From Paenibacillus sp. GSMTC-2017 (GTDB taxonomy: Bacteria > Bacillota > Bacilli > Paenibacillales > Paenibacillaceae), in NCBI RefSeq assembly GCF_016019935.1, contig NZ_JAECMT010000001.1:22-64021 (forward strand): a stretch of DNA of 64,000 bases, read 5' to 3'. The position numbers and the translations under genes are program-made. Below, piece by piece: positions 51,891 to 61,991 of the stretch. The notes beneath the pieces were generated by a model. That model saw only the letters and a program-made list of their open reading frames with translations. It ran no database searches and was not told where the DNA came from. The stretch's first letter is position 1. Each line of letters begins with the position of its first letter.

Positions 51891-52313
51891 ATGGAATATA
51901 ATGCTGGCTGGCTTATTCAAGGGAAAGTATTAGCACTTACCCATTTTGAAACTGTTGTAAGCCCGCAGATTTTTATGGAAATCGCGACAATTACGAATAC
52001 CCTTGTCAATGAAGTAACTGGACCATTTCACCTACTGATCGACGATCGAATCATTGCTGACACATCACTTGTATCTTTGGACAATATATTGCAGGTTATG
52101 CCTATTCTGAATCATCCACTGCTTCTAACGATAGTGATTATTCTCCCCGTTACACTAGAAGGTACAGCTGAAGATATCCCTGAACAGAAGAATGGTAATA
52201 TGGTATTGAAATATGTAGACAATCTTGATTCGGCATACCGACATCTACAAGCACAAGATCCGACCATTAATTGGGAAGAAGCAGATTCGCAATTTTTCGT
52301 CCATACAAAGTAG
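51891..52313 (+). CDS. Small protein of unknown function in the marR operon
   Basis: A 140-residue soluble protein starting at ATG 51891 (GGGAGG upstream). It reads EYNAGWLIQGKVLALTHFET at the start and has a long central alternation of beta strands (FHLLIDDRIIADTSLVSLDN, LLLTIVIILPVTLEG), ending LQAQDPTINWEEADSQFFVH. No known family is recognised. It is 38 bases behind the SDR gene, so it is probably part of the same MarR-regulated transcript. Confidence 0.7.
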   Translation: MEYNAGWLIQGKVLALTHFETVVSPQIFMEIATITNTLVNEVTGPFHLLIDDRIIADTSLVSLDNILQVMPILNHPLLLTIVIILPVTLEGTAEDIPEQKNGNMVLKYVDNLDSAYRHLQAQDPTINWEEADSQFFVHTK

Positions 52314-52380
52314 AACCGTCTGAAACTGTAATCATATAACTCTGAAAACTCTTGCACATGGAATTGAGGTTTTTGTAGAA

Positions 52381-52830
52381 ATGAGAAAGTACTTACTATT
52401 ATTGATTGTTGCACTACTATTATTGGGTGCATATTTTTGGAAAATGAAAAGTGACGCAAAAGAGTTTACGCCATTACTTGACCAATTTTATAGTGATTTC
52501 ATTAATCGAGATTATCCGAATACCTATAAACTTTACAATTTTGAGCCAACGACTGATCCAGCAGAAATCCTTACAAGGCAAGGTTCTGTAGCGCAATCAT
52601 TAATAAATGAACGGAATTGGTATGGAAAAATTACGGGATATAAGCATACAACAACAAATTGGAAAGGTTTTGAAGTTAGAAAGGCAACCATAAAAATAAA
52701 CATAGACATAGACATAGACATGGGAAACTATGAGGTTAAACAATATAAAGATACCCTCATTCTTGTGAAAAAGAGTGGGGAATGGAAGATAGACCGCTAT
52801 CATTCAGGTGCACCTTGGAATTTGCCTTAA
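52381..52830 (+). CDS. Membrane-anchored protein of unknown function
   Basis: A 149-residue protein with one N-terminal membrane helix (KYLLLLIVALLLLGAYFW), then an extracytoplasmic domain. The domain starts FTPLLDQFYSDFINRDYPNT and ends LILVKKSGEWKIDRYH, the pattern of NTF2-like / DUF4878-type folds. Within it a hexanucleotide repeat (about 52700-52721, ACATAG units) encodes a short Ile-Asp run (INIDIDIDM). GAGGT precedes ATG 52381. Function unknown. Confidence 0.7.
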   Translation: MRKYLLLLIVALLLLGAYFWKMKSDAKEFTPLLDQFYSDFINRDYPNTYKLYNFEPTTDPAEILTRQGSVAQSLINERNWYGKITGYKHTTTNWKGFEVRKATIKINIDIDIDMGNYEVKQYKDTLILVKKSGEWKIDRYHSGAPWNLP

Positions 52831-53140
52831 GATACCATTAAGTTAATTCATTATTAAGCATATGTCGAATTTTCACCAAATTATAAGTATACTAGTAGCT
52901 AATCTTATTATTTTGAGCTAAACTGAAGGTAGTAGCAAAAGACGTATGTAAGCGTATTTCAATAGAAATAACATTCTTCGTATTATGAAACACCTTTTTC
53001 ATGTGCGTATTCTACGATATGTGAAAATGGTGTTTTTTTTGTATGAGAATGGACTAATTACTTTAAAATTTGTCTTTACGGTAAACGCTTCATACAATGG
53101 AACTGTAAGCATTAACATAAAAAGAACGGAGCGCTACAAG
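52831..53140. other. Intergenic region before sdaAB
   Basis: About 310 bases with no gene of its own. It contains a strong hairpin with a T run (52988-53041), reported separately. The frame that runs through 52985-53140 in phase with sdaAB overlaps that hairpin and is not considered coding. Confidence 0.4.
52988..53041 (+). terminator. Terminator or attenuator upstream of sdaAB
   Basis: Stem AAACACC-TTTTCA (52988-53001) / TGAAAA-GGTGTTT (up to 53035) with one mismatch, then a run of T residues. It lies 100 bases before the sdaAB start and 158 bases after the previous gene, so it could end that gene or act in the sdaAB leader. Confidence 0.75.
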
Positions 53141-53815
53141 ATGCGTTTTAAAGATGTTTTTTCTATTATTGGACCTTCTATGATCGGTCCTTCAAGTTCA
53201 CATACAGCAGGTGCTGTTCGATTAGGTCGGGTCGCAAGAAAATTGCTTGACGAAGTGCCAAATACGGCCGAAATAACGTTGTATGGATCATTCGCAGACA
53301 CTTATCAAGGACATGGGACTGATTTAGCACTCATTGGTGGAATACTAGATTTTGAAACTGATGATCCGCGTATTCCGGATGCTGCAGAAGTGGCGGAATC
53401 ACTTGGATTAAAAATCGTATTCCTGACAAGTAAAGATAAAGCAGATCATCCGAACACTGTTCGGATCATTCTTTCATCCGATAATCGAGAAGTGACTATG
53501 ACCGGAGCCTCCATTGGCGGTGGCAATGTAGAAATTATAAATGTGAATCAATTCGACGTGAAATTTACGGCAATTTACCCAACACTCGTTATTTCACATC
53601 ATGATCGTCCGGGTATGATTGCGGATATTACCACTTTATTAGGGCGTAGCCAAATCAATATTGGTTTTATGGACTTGGATCGAAAAGGTCGCGATCAAGA
53701 GGCGATGACTGTAATTGAAACAGATGTTGCTGTTCCTGATTCACTTTTTGAGGAAATGAAAAACTTAAGCATGATTTTTGATATCAAAAGAGTAGACCTC
53801 GCAGAAAGGAGCTAA
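53141..53815 (+). CDS. sdaAB: L-serine dehydratase, beta subunit
   Basis: A 224-residue beta chain of the iron-sulfur L-serine dehydratase that deaminates serine to pyruvate and ammonia. The N-terminal domain has FSIIGPSMIGPSSSHTAGAV, the hallmark start, and a C-terminal ACT domain (about 148-220; TLVISHHDRPGMIADITTLL). ATG 53141 is chosen for homology and for ACGGAG upstream; a longer frame runs into the hairpin region. The alpha gene starts 3 bases after its stop, so the two are translated together. Confidence 0.95.
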   Translation: MRFKDVFSIIGPSMIGPSSSHTAGAVRLGRVARKLLDEVPNTAEITLYGSFADTYQGHGTDLALIGGILDFETDDPRIPDAAEVAESLGLKIVFLTSKDKADHPNTVRIILSSDNREVTMTGASIGGGNVEIINVNQFDVKFTAIYPTLVISHHDRPGMIADITTLLGRSQINIGFMDLDRKGRDQEAMTVIETDVAVPDSLFEEMKNLSMIFDIKRVDLAERS

Positions 53816-53818
53816 TAT

Positions 53819-54703
53819 ATGCGATTCCGAACATTAAAACAGCTAACTGAAGTATGTACATCTGAGGGTGCAACGATTGCAGATATTATGCTCGCCGATC
53901 AGAGCCAAGAATCAGGAAAATCGCCTCAATATGTATTTGAAAAGATGCGAGAGTATTATCAAATCATGAAAGAGGCTGTCTCCAAAGGGTTGACAGACGA
54001 TACGACCTCCCGAAGTGGACTGACAGGCAAAGATGCTCAACGTGTCGCAAGCTATATGGCTACAACCGAAGCATCTTTGGGAGAAGATGCTTGTAAAGCA
54101 ATGGCTTATGCGCTTGCTGTTTCTGAAGTAAACGCTTCCATGGGTCGGATCATCGCTACACCAACTGCTGGTTCCTGCGGAATTATTCCCGGCGTTTTCA
54201 TTAGTAGCCAACAACGATTTGGCTGGGATGACGACCATATGGTAAGAGGTTTATTAAGTGCCGGTGCGATAGGTTATGTCATTGCAAACAATTCATTCGT
54301 ATCTGGAGCAGAAGGAGGCTGTCAAGCTGAAGTCGGCTCTGCCATTGGGATGGCTGCTGGAGCACTAGTTGAGCTTCGTGGCGGAACTCCGGAACAAGCG
54401 ATGCATGCGGTTGGGCTTGCATTAAAGAACACATTGGGACTCATATGCGACCCCGTTGGTGGATTGGTCGAAATTCCTTGTATCGTTCGCAACGGATTTG
54501 GTGCGGTCAATGCAATGGCAGCAGCAGATATGGCATTGGCCGGCGTCAGATCGGTCATTCCTTCTGATGAAGTTGTTCAAGTCATGTATGAGGTGGGAAC
54601 GGCTATGCCGGAGAAACACCGTGAAACAGCTAGAGGTGGCTTAGCTCAAACGCCAACAGGTCAACAAATTATGAAAGAACTTAATTTAGGGAAAAAGAGA
54701 TAG
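53819..54703 (+). CDS. sdaAA: L-serine dehydratase, alpha subunit
   Basis: The 294-residue catalytic chain. Family motifs include MGRIIATPTAGSCGIIPGVF (first cluster Cys), SVSGAEGG-like FVSGAEGGCQAEVGSAIGMA (Cys), and NTLGLICDPVGGLVEIPCIV with two Cys that complete the [4Fe-4S] site. Together with the beta subunit it removes serine and supplies pyruvate. AAAGGAG is 5-7 bases before ATG 53819. The operon ends with a strong terminator at 54736. Confidence 0.96.
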   Translation: MRFRTLKQLTEVCTSEGATIADIMLADQSQESGKSPQYVFEKMREYYQIMKEAVSKGLTDDTTSRSGLTGKDAQRVASYMATTEASLGEDACKAMAYALAVSEVNASMGRIIATPTAGSCGIIPGVFISSQQRFGWDDDHMVRGLLSAGAIGYVIANNSFVSGAEGGCQAEVGSAIGMAAGALVELRGGTPEQAMHAVGLALKNTLGLICDPVGGLVEIPCIVRNGFGAVNAMAAADMALAGVRSVIPSDEVVQVMYEVGTAMPEKHRETARGGLAQTPTGQQIMKELNLGKKR

Positions 54704-54735
54704 TTACTCATCCCACTTTGGATACCCACTAATCA

Positions 54736-54780
54736 AAAAGGATCTGTCGTTGGCATATGCCGAGCGGTAGATCCTTTTGT
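54736..54780 (+). terminator. Rho-independent terminator of sdaAB-sdaAA
   Basis: A 10-bp stem AAAAGGATCT (54736-54745) / AGATCCTTTT (54769-54778) with an inner GGCATATGCC palindrome. Confidence 0.85.
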
Positions 54781-54895
54781 TGTTTGGTAAACTTTATTTA
54801 TAAACTTTTGATAAGTAACCTAGTGAAAGATTTAGTGTTAATATGTTGTAGGTTACGACTTTATATTAAATTATTGCTTGAGGGGGTTAAGTAAA

Positions 54896-55786
54896 ATGAT
54901 AGAAAAAATAATCCAGTTAGAGAACATAAAAATGAATGTGAAGTATTCATTAGATAAATCAGCAGTCGTTTTATTTATTCACTTCAGTGGTGGCAATTTA
55001 AATATGTGGGATGGAATTATACCGCAATTTGAGGAGCACTATAGTATCATCGCTCCAGATATCCGAGGACATGGCAAATCAGATAAACCTGAAATAGGGT
55101 ATCACATCGATGATATGGCTAATGATATCTATTTATTGTTGCAAAAATTAGACGTAAAACAATGTCATATCGTTGGTAGCTCAATGGGAGCAGAGGTTGG
55201 TCTTAGTTTGGCCGCTTCACATCCTGAGCTTGTCCTTTCACTAATTTGTGAAGGTGCTTTATTTAATGAGTTTGGTGAATTTGGTTTATTTAATGGAACA
55301 ACAGAAGAGATAGAGCAAAAAAAAGAACTGAAACAGATTCAATTAAATGAAAGAATCGAACGTGTTTTTACAACTAAAGAAGAGTACATTGAGGAAGTAC
55401 AAAAATATTTAACAGAGCAAGGGATATGGAATGAGTATTTTCAAGCTTTTTTTGAAAATAATGTAGTTCAGTTGCCTGACAGTAACTATACATATCGATA
55501 TCTAAACCGCGTTAGAATAGAATACATCCAAAAATATTGGGATTTGAAGTTCGAGGATTATTACAAAAAGGTTCGTTGTCCGGTACTATTTCTTCCAAGC
55601 GTCGACGAGTGGGAAGACGAAATAATTAATAAAAGTTTACATTCATTTGCTAGTTTAGTAGAGGACTACGAAATTGAACGAATTGAAAATTCTATTCACG
55701 CTTATGTGTGGATGCAACTTCCAACTATAGTTGGTGAAGTGGCGCTTGTGTTTATTAATAAAAAGAATGATAAGTTAAAACTTTGA
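54896..55786 (+). CDS. Alpha/beta hydrolase
   Basis: A 296-residue soluble hydrolase. The strand VVLFIHFSGGNLNMWDGIIP contains the oxyanion region, then IIAPDIRGHGKSDKP, and the nucleophile elbow is IVGSSMGAEVGL (GxSxG with Ser). The acid is expected in the FLPSVDEW region and the His in SIHAYVWM, which is weaker than usual. A large lid region (about 145-210) is rich in charged residues. AGGGGGT lies about 9 bases before ATG 54896. Substrate unknown; single-gene unit. Confidence 0.85.
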   Translation: MIEKIIQLENIKMNVKYSLDKSAVVLFIHFSGGNLNMWDGIIPQFEEHYSIIAPDIRGHGKSDKPEIGYHIDDMANDIYLLLQKLDVKQCHIVGSSMGAEVGLSLAASHPELVLSLICEGALFNEFGEFGLFNGTTEEIEQKKELKQIQLNERIERVFTTKEEYIEEVQKYLTEQGIWNEYFQAFFENNVVQLPDSNYTYRYLNRVRIEYIQKYWDLKFEDYYKKVRCPVLFLPSVDEWEDEIINKSLHSFASLVEDYEIERIENSIHAYVWMQLPTIVGEVALVFINKKNDKLKL

Positions 55787-55807
55787 AGTTAAAGACGATC
55801 TTAAAAT

Positions 55808-55836
55808 AAAGGACTGCCAGGAGCAGTTCTTTTTTG
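55808..55836 (+). terminator. Rho-independent terminator
   Basis: Stem AAAGGACTGC / GCAGTTCTTT with a CAGGA loop and a run of T residues. Confidence 0.85.
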
Positions 55837-55970
55837 TCTTATCCAAATAGGTCTTCAGTAATATCGCTTGCTCTTAAATTATTCTCACTTTCGTCCAGTT
55901 CAAACTATCGTTTTTTCCATAGTATGTACGAAATGAATAATAAATTAATTACAAGTGAGAAAGGAGATAG

Positions 55971-57167
<1,197 letters not shown>

Positions 57168-57193
57168 CATTTCTATATTCCAAAAAAAAAATT

Positions 57194-57238
57194 CGACGAT
57201 CTTTCGGTATTGTACTGCCGAAAGGTCGTTGTTTTTTA
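57194..57238 (+). terminator. Rho-independent terminator of the collagen-like gene
   Basis: Stem ACGATCTTTCGG / CCGAAAGGTCGT with a short loop, followed by TTGTTTTTT. Confidence 0.85.
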
Positions 57239-57253
57239 TAACATTCACATAAT

Positions 57254-57293
57254 AAAAACAGCCAATCAGGATAATTGATCCTGAAAGACTGTT
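57254..57293 (-). terminator. Rho-independent terminator of the CopD-like gene
   Basis: On the minus strand AACAGTCTTTCAGGATC pairs with its partner arm around plus 57255-57270 and is followed by a run of T residues. Confidence 0.75.
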
Positions 57294-57320
57294 AAATGAA
57301 TTCATGTATTTACTTGTTAA

Positions 57321-58394
57321 TTATTGAACAGCCAATAGTAATCCGAGGAATGGAAAAACAATAGCGAAACTTGTTAGTAAAATAAACAACCCTCTTTTTT
57401 CGCGTTTATAACTCATCATTAACATAGCTAATGAAACTAATCCTAATAAAATCAAAGCTAGCGAAGGCAAATTCCAATGCCACTGTAGTGACATATCCGT
57501 AATGTTTCCATTCAATAATTTGAATAAGCTACTTGCTTTAGGATCTTCAAATTCTCCTTCATGAGGTGGCTCTTGAACACCCAAATAAGCTGTAATCATC
57601 AGCATCAATAATGCGATAACCGTTTCCACTCTAAGCCACCATTGAAGTTTTCGTTCATTGCGACCTTGATCAGTAAGTTTCGTCATAAATCCATTCATAA
57701 ACGCCAATAGAAGTAAAGGTAGAAACACGAGATGTTTCAGGAGTAGCGCTTCGCCATAATTAATTCCCCAAGAATTAATATAGTTATCTACGATGATGAA
57801 CATCATCATTATTCCAGCAAACGTAATTAATATCATACTTCCTATAGACATCGGCGTAAACCATCGTACAAAAGCCTTCCAGTTCCAATCACCCCTTGTA
57901 AACCAAGCGACAATAATTAATGTGCCTAACCATATCGATAACGAAGCGACGTGGACGGATTGGTATAGTAAGCCCCACTTAGTGAAGCTAGCAGGATGAC
58001 TTGCCCAGCCATGTGCTACAATACTCAAACACCAAGCAAATGCTAAGGCCCATTTTAACCAAATTGCTTTTATATTACCTAATTGCGTAATGATAAACAT
58101 TACCGTACATATGATCAAATTCAAAACCCACGCATTACCGAAATCGTAGTCTTTTAGCACAATAATTAATAACTCTATGAATGTTAAGTTCTCTGCAAAA
58201 TCTCTTAAACTAAAGACCGTTCGAAGAATCGTTGCGAATGAAAATAGTGGAATACCTAACAAAGCATATTGAAAGAGATCAATTGGGACTTTAATTTGCG
58301 GTTTTGAACTTTCGGAAATAAATAGCAACAAAATGAATCCACCTGTAAAGGCAAATGACAAATAAAGAAGTGTTTCAAAAAAATAAAAATACAC
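57321..58394 (-). CDS. CopD-like copper resistance family membrane protein
   Basis: A 357-residue protein with eight or nine membrane helices. The mid region SVHVASLSIWLGTLIIVAWF carries the conserved His and the WLG motif of the CopD / YcnJ C-terminal domain, and a second conserved part is LKHLVFLPLLLLAFMNGFMT (His). The family is linked to copper uptake or tolerance. No CopC-like or YcnI gene lies next to it. The start is GTG 58394 with GGAG about 8 bases upstream on the minus strand. Confidence 0.8.
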   Translation of the reverse strand: MYFYFFETLLYLSFAFTGGFILLLFISESSKPQIKVPIDLFQYALLGIPLFSFATILRTVFSLRDFAENLTFIELLIIVLKDYDFGNAWVLNLIICTVMFIITQLGNIKAIWLKWALAFAWCLSIVAHGWASHPASFTKWGLLYQSVHVASLSIWLGTLIIVAWFTRGDWNWKAFVRWFTPMSIGSMILITFAGIMMMFIIVDNYINSWGINYGEALLLKHLVFLPLLLLAFMNGFMTKLTDQGRNERKLQWWLRVETVIALLMLMITAYLGVQEPPHEGEFEDPKASSLFKLLNGNITDMSLQWHWNLPSLALILLGLVSLAMLMMSYKREKRGLFILLTSFAIVFPFLGLLLAVQ

Positions 58395-58513
58395 GTTATC
58401 AGCTCCAAATATCTGTGTTGAACATCATTCAACATCATATCATAACGAAAAATACTTGAATACTTGCTCATATGTCTTTTGGATGAATTATTATAAGCCA
58501 GGAAAAAAGAAAA

Positions 58514-58561
58514 CCCCTCAGAATAGACACGGTAAAGGAATTACCGCATGCTTCTAAGGGG
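58514..58561 (-). terminator. Rho-independent terminator of the MFS gene
   Basis: On the minus strand CCCCTTAGAA / TTCTGAGGGG (plus 58552-58561 and 58514-58523) with an inner CGGTAA/TTACCG helix, followed by T-rich sequence. Confidence 0.82.
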
Positions 58562-58567
58562 AACATT

Positions 58568-60076
58568 TTAACGTATTGCCTGAGATCTCGTTCTACGAGA
58601 CACACCTCTAATAATAAACGCAGCAATCCAAAGAACTAATGTTGCAGTTGCAAGGACAATGACATACGACTTGTCATACGATGTTTTAGCTAATTCAATT
58701 AATGCTGCACCTGCTACGTCAGGCAATTTCTCCGCTTCGATAATCGCTTCGTCAAGACTATCGCGAACGACTGGAGAGACAGTTAGTCCTTCAGGCAAAA
58801 CTAATGAAATGGTGTATATGAATGACGAAAGGCTGCCCAATATCGTAATACTTAGCGTACTCCCGAGTTCGAAAGATACCTCCTCAATAGAGGCTGCCAT
58901 ACCAGCTTTTTCGATAGGTGCATTAATCATGATTGAATTCGAAGCAGAGGTCATCGCCCCCCCAAGACCTGCACCTAATATTAACAATGATGCCATCTGT
59001 AAATAAATACTATCGTTATGGAAGAGGAGAAAAGCACCCATACCTATTCCAGAGACAAATAAACAGATCCATTGTACTTTTATTATGTCAATACGATGCA
59101 GGATAAACCCAATTAATATACCAGATATAAAAGATGCAATTGGAGTAAATACGATAAACAACCCTGCCTCTAGTGGCGAATACCCAAGCACTAGCTGTAG
59201 CCGCTGAGTAACGATTAATTCCATCCCAATAAGTGCAAAACTTGAAAGCAATGCAGTTATGACTCCAGTAGTAAAGCGTGAATCTTTAAATAAGGTAAAA
59301 TCGATTAAAGGTTCAGTCTGCTTGTTCTGTCTACGTAAAAAGAGCATTAACGCTATTGCTCCAAGAAGTATTGCACTCACAATGACAATTATTGAACTTT
59401 CACGTTTACCAATTTCTTTAATCGCATAAACGAAGGCAACCAAGCAGATCATAATTTGAACGGAGCCAATAAAATCCCATTTTTTATTTGATTGTCCTTT
59501 TAGATTTGGGATAAAGAAAATAGCTAAAATCATTGCAAGGATTACGATGGGAATATTAATTAAAAATACTGATCCCCACCAGAAGTGTTCCAATAAAAAT
59601 CCGCCGATGAGTGGACCTATTCCTGCCCCTATACATGAAACGGAAGCCCATACACCGATGGCGATTGACCGCTCACGCTCATTGGAAAAAGTAGTCCGAA
59701 TAATAGACAAAGTTGCCGGCATCATCATTGCTGCACCAACCGCAAGCAGTGTGCGGGCGATAATAAGGATGAGTGGAGATGGCGCATAAGCAGCTATTAG
59801 TGACGCCAATCCAAATACGAATAGTCCAGAAACGAATAATTTCTTATGTCCGAGACGATCTCCTAATGTACCTAGACCTGGTAATAGCCCTGATATGATG
59901 AGTGGATAGATGTTAACAATCCACAGTTTTTCCGATGCAGAAGCTGATAGATCATAGGTTAGTTGTGGAAGTGCAGCATAAAGTACTGTCATATCAATAA
60001 CAATTAAAAATAATGCGCTGGACACAATCGCCAGTACGACCCAACGTTGAAATTTTGATAGCTGTAAAGTAGACAT
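58568..60076 (-). CDS. MFS drug exporter, DHA2 family (QacA/EmrB-like)
   Basis: A 502-residue exporter with 14 predicted helices. The N-terminal part reads VIDMTVLYAALPQLTYDL, matching the VDxTxxxVALPxI motif D1 of the family, then LGDRLGHKKLFVSGLFVFGL (motif A) and GAGIGPLIGGFLLEHFWW (motif C, antiporter). It should use the proton gradient to expel cationic drugs. ATG 60076 has GGAGGA upstream; an ATG 15 bases earlier contains that site. It is divergent from a MerR/BmrR-like regulator, which very likely controls it. Confidence 0.92.
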   Translation of the reverse strand: MSTLQLSKFQRWVVLAIVSSALFLIVIDMTVLYAALPQLTYDLSASASEKLWIVNIYPLIISGLLPGLGTLGDRLGHKKLFVSGLFVFGLASLIAAYAPSPLILIIARTLLAVGAAMMMPATLSIIRTTFSNERERSIAIGVWASVSCIGAGIGPLIGGFLLEHFWWGSVFLINIPIVILAMILAIFFIPNLKGQSNKKWDFIGSVQIMICLVAFVYAIKEIGKRESSIIVIVSAILLGAIALMLFLRRQNKQTEPLIDFTLFKDSRFTTGVITALLSSFALIGMELIVTQRLQLVLGYSPLEAGLFIVFTPIASFISGILIGFILHRIDIIKVQWICLFVSGIGMGAFLLFHNDSIYLQMASLLILGAGLGGAMTSASNSIMINAPIEKAGMAASIEEVSFELGSTLSITILGSLSSFIYTISLVLPEGLTVSPVVRDSLDEAIIEAEKLPDVAGAALIELAKTSYDKSYVIVLATATLVLWIAAFIIRGVSRRTRSQAIR

Positions 60077-60199
60077 TCTGTAATCCTCCATAGATGAGTA
60101 AAAATTTACTGGTGTACAGTATTATGATGATCTAATCGTTTTTTTATGTAAAAACCTCCCAAATGCTAGGTTGTAGCTAAGATACTTGACAGTGTGAAT

Positions 60200-60236
60200 G
60201 GGTTACTTTAATGTACTTTGAGGTATAGGGTAACCC
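60200..60236. promoter_or_regulatory. Inverted repeat in the MFS/MerR divergent promoter
   Basis: GGGTTAC (60200-60206) and GTAACCC (60230-60236) form a perfect 7-bp inverted repeat with a 23-base gap. It lies between the MFS start (60076) and the MerR start (60261), a candidate operator of the MerR protein. Confidence 0.55.
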
Positions 60237-60260
60237 GATAGTCAAGAGGAGAGTATCAAA

Positions 60261-61082
60261 ATGTCTACAAATTATAATCAATACTTTACGACCAGTGAGT
60301 TTGCAAAAGTTTGTGGCGTAACGAAACACACCTTGTTTCATTACGATGCCATGGGTATATTAAAACCTGAGATCGTCAAAGAAAACGGGTATCGTTATTA
60401 TTCCGCAAAGCAGTTTTACACTTTCGATACAATAGCCTTATTAAAAGAAACGGGTACGGCATTACAAAAAATAAAAGAATATATGGAAGATCAAAACACT
60501 ATTCATTTTATATCGATGCTGAAAGAAAAGCAGAAGCAACTTGACGACGAACAAAAGAAGTTATTGAGAATGCAGCGACTTTTGAAGGGCGCAATAGACA
60601 ATACCAATCGTGCTTTACAAATGAAGTATGAAGAGCCTTGGATCGAAGAAAATGAAGAAGAATATTTCTTGGCGGTCAAACTATCGAAGGTAAATGATGA
60701 AAAGGAACATGTTAAAAACATCTATCAAATTTTTGATTATTGTGACAAACATCAAATCGATTATGACTTTCCTATCGGCTCTATTGTTAATAAGGACAAT
60801 TTAGAAAATGGTAGTTACGAACCAAATTATTATTGCAATAAAATTAACGATAAACATAACAGTGAACTTCTTTATATCAAGCCAAAGGGTAACTATGTGA
60901 TTATGATTCACAAAGGATCATATGATAGCTTGCCCGCTACTTATGAGAAAATAAAATCTTATGTTGAATGCAACAATTTCACTATAATTGGTAATGCATA
61001 CGAATATGAGTTACTTAGTTATTTAGCAGTTGGAGATCCGAACAAGTATGTCATTCAAATTGCTATTCAAATTAATAAATAA
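60261..61082 (+). CDS. MerR family regulator with GyrI-like effector domain (BmrR/BltR type)
   Basis: A 273-residue regulator. Residues 1-75 are the MerR winged helix (FTTSEFAKVCGVTKHTLFHY, DAMGILKPEIVKENGYRYYS), residues 80-125 a coiled coil (MLKEKQKQLDDEQKKLLRMQ), and residues 130-273 a GyrI-like ligand-binding domain (GNYVIMIHKGSYDSLPATYE). In Bacillus BmrR and BltR bind cationic drugs and activate the adjacent exporter gene. AGAGGAGAG lies 8 bases before ATG 60261. The exporter gene is divergent, so this is a drug-sensor/exporter pair. Confidence 0.92.
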   Translation: MSTNYNQYFTTSEFAKVCGVTKHTLFHYDAMGILKPEIVKENGYRYYSAKQFYTFDTIALLKETGTALQKIKEYMEDQNTIHFISMLKEKQKQLDDEQKKLLRMQRLLKGAIDNTNRALQMKYEEPWIEENEEEYFLAVKLSKVNDEKEHVKNIYQIFDYCDKHQIDYDFPIGSIVNKDNLENGSYEPNYYCNKINDKHNSELLYIKPKGNYVIMIHKGSYDSLPATYEKIKSYVECNNFTIIGNAYEYELLSYLAVGDPNKYVIQIAIQINK

Positions 61083-61120
61083 CGTGTTTTTCGAAAAACC
61101 GTCTAATCTAGTGAATCGCC

Positions 61121-61172
61121 CCCCTCCAGATTAACAGTAAAATTGAATAATTATTACTTTTAATTGGAGGGG
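61121..61172. terminator. Hairpin with CCCCTCCA / TGGAGGGG arms
   Basis: The arms (61121-61128 and 61165-61172) and inner AT-rich partners form a long hairpin after the MerR gene. The T run afterwards is broken, so termination is probable but not certain. Confidence 0.6.
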
Positions 61173-61266
61173 AGTACTTTCACTTTTTATAACCCCAGTT
61201 TATCATTTCTCTTCAAATGAAGAATCTACAAACTGCTCTGATAAACTTTTAAGTAGTAAAGGATCA

Positions 61267-61857
61267 ATGTCTGAAGGCATAACATTGATACTAATTGATG
61301 GATAAGATGCGCTCAAAAGTTGTGAAGTACATTCACCTGATATCGTGCTAATGGACGTTCGAATGCCGGAAATGGGGGGACTCGATGCACTATGTGAAAT
61401 GAAGAAAAGATGGCCATATTTAAAAGTAATCCTTCTAACGACTTTCGAAGATACTGCGCAGGCAATTAAAGCGATTGAGCTCGGTGCTGATGGATATATG
61501 CTTAAATCGATTCATCCACGTGAGATGGTGGAGGTAATAAAACTAATTAGCAACGGTGGAACATGGATTGATCAAAGAGTTATTTCTGAAGTGTTTGATG
61601 AGATGAAATATCGACAGGTGCAGACACTACGAAATGTTACAGAAAAGATCAAAGAGTCAACATTTGGGCTTACAAGACGTGAACTGGAAATATTGCAGCA
61701 TCTAAATAATGGATTGCGTTACAAATCTATTGCGACCAAGCTATTTCTTTCAGAAGGCACAATCAGAAATTACTGTTCTGCCTTGTATGCGAAGCTTGGT
61801 GTAAGCAACAAAGAAGAGGCTATCACAAAAGCAAGATTAGATCAGCTAATCACATAA
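61267..61857 (+). pseudogene. NarL-type response regulator with an internal deletion
   Basis: AAAGGA then ATG 61267 begin MSEGITLILIDG, the first beta strand of a receiver domain, followed at once by TAA (61303-61305). In the same frame the protein resumes DALKSCEVHSPDIVLMDVRM (Asp phosphorylation site) and runs through LLTTFEDT, GADGYMLKS and a complete LuxR helix-turn-helix (LTRRELEILQHLNNGLRYKS to LFLSEGTIRNYCSALYAKLG) to TAA 61857. About 30-35 residues with the acidic pair and helix 1 are missing. No kinase lies next to it. It is a pseudogene; a GTG at 61345 could only give a truncated protein. Confidence 0.75.
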
Positions 61858-61991
61858 TTAAATTACTATTTTTTGTTGGAAATGTAATGGTAATACCTTG
61901 AATTTATTTAATATCGTGGGTACAATTTAAAAATCTCAACGTTGGGGATTTTTTACAAACTATTTAGTCATGAGAAGGAGAATATCTATTT

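Noticed and set aside
52985..53140. N-terminal extension of sdaAB by 52 residues
   Set aside because: It runs through a terminator-like hairpin and T run; the family start MRFKDVFSIIGPS matches ATG 53141.
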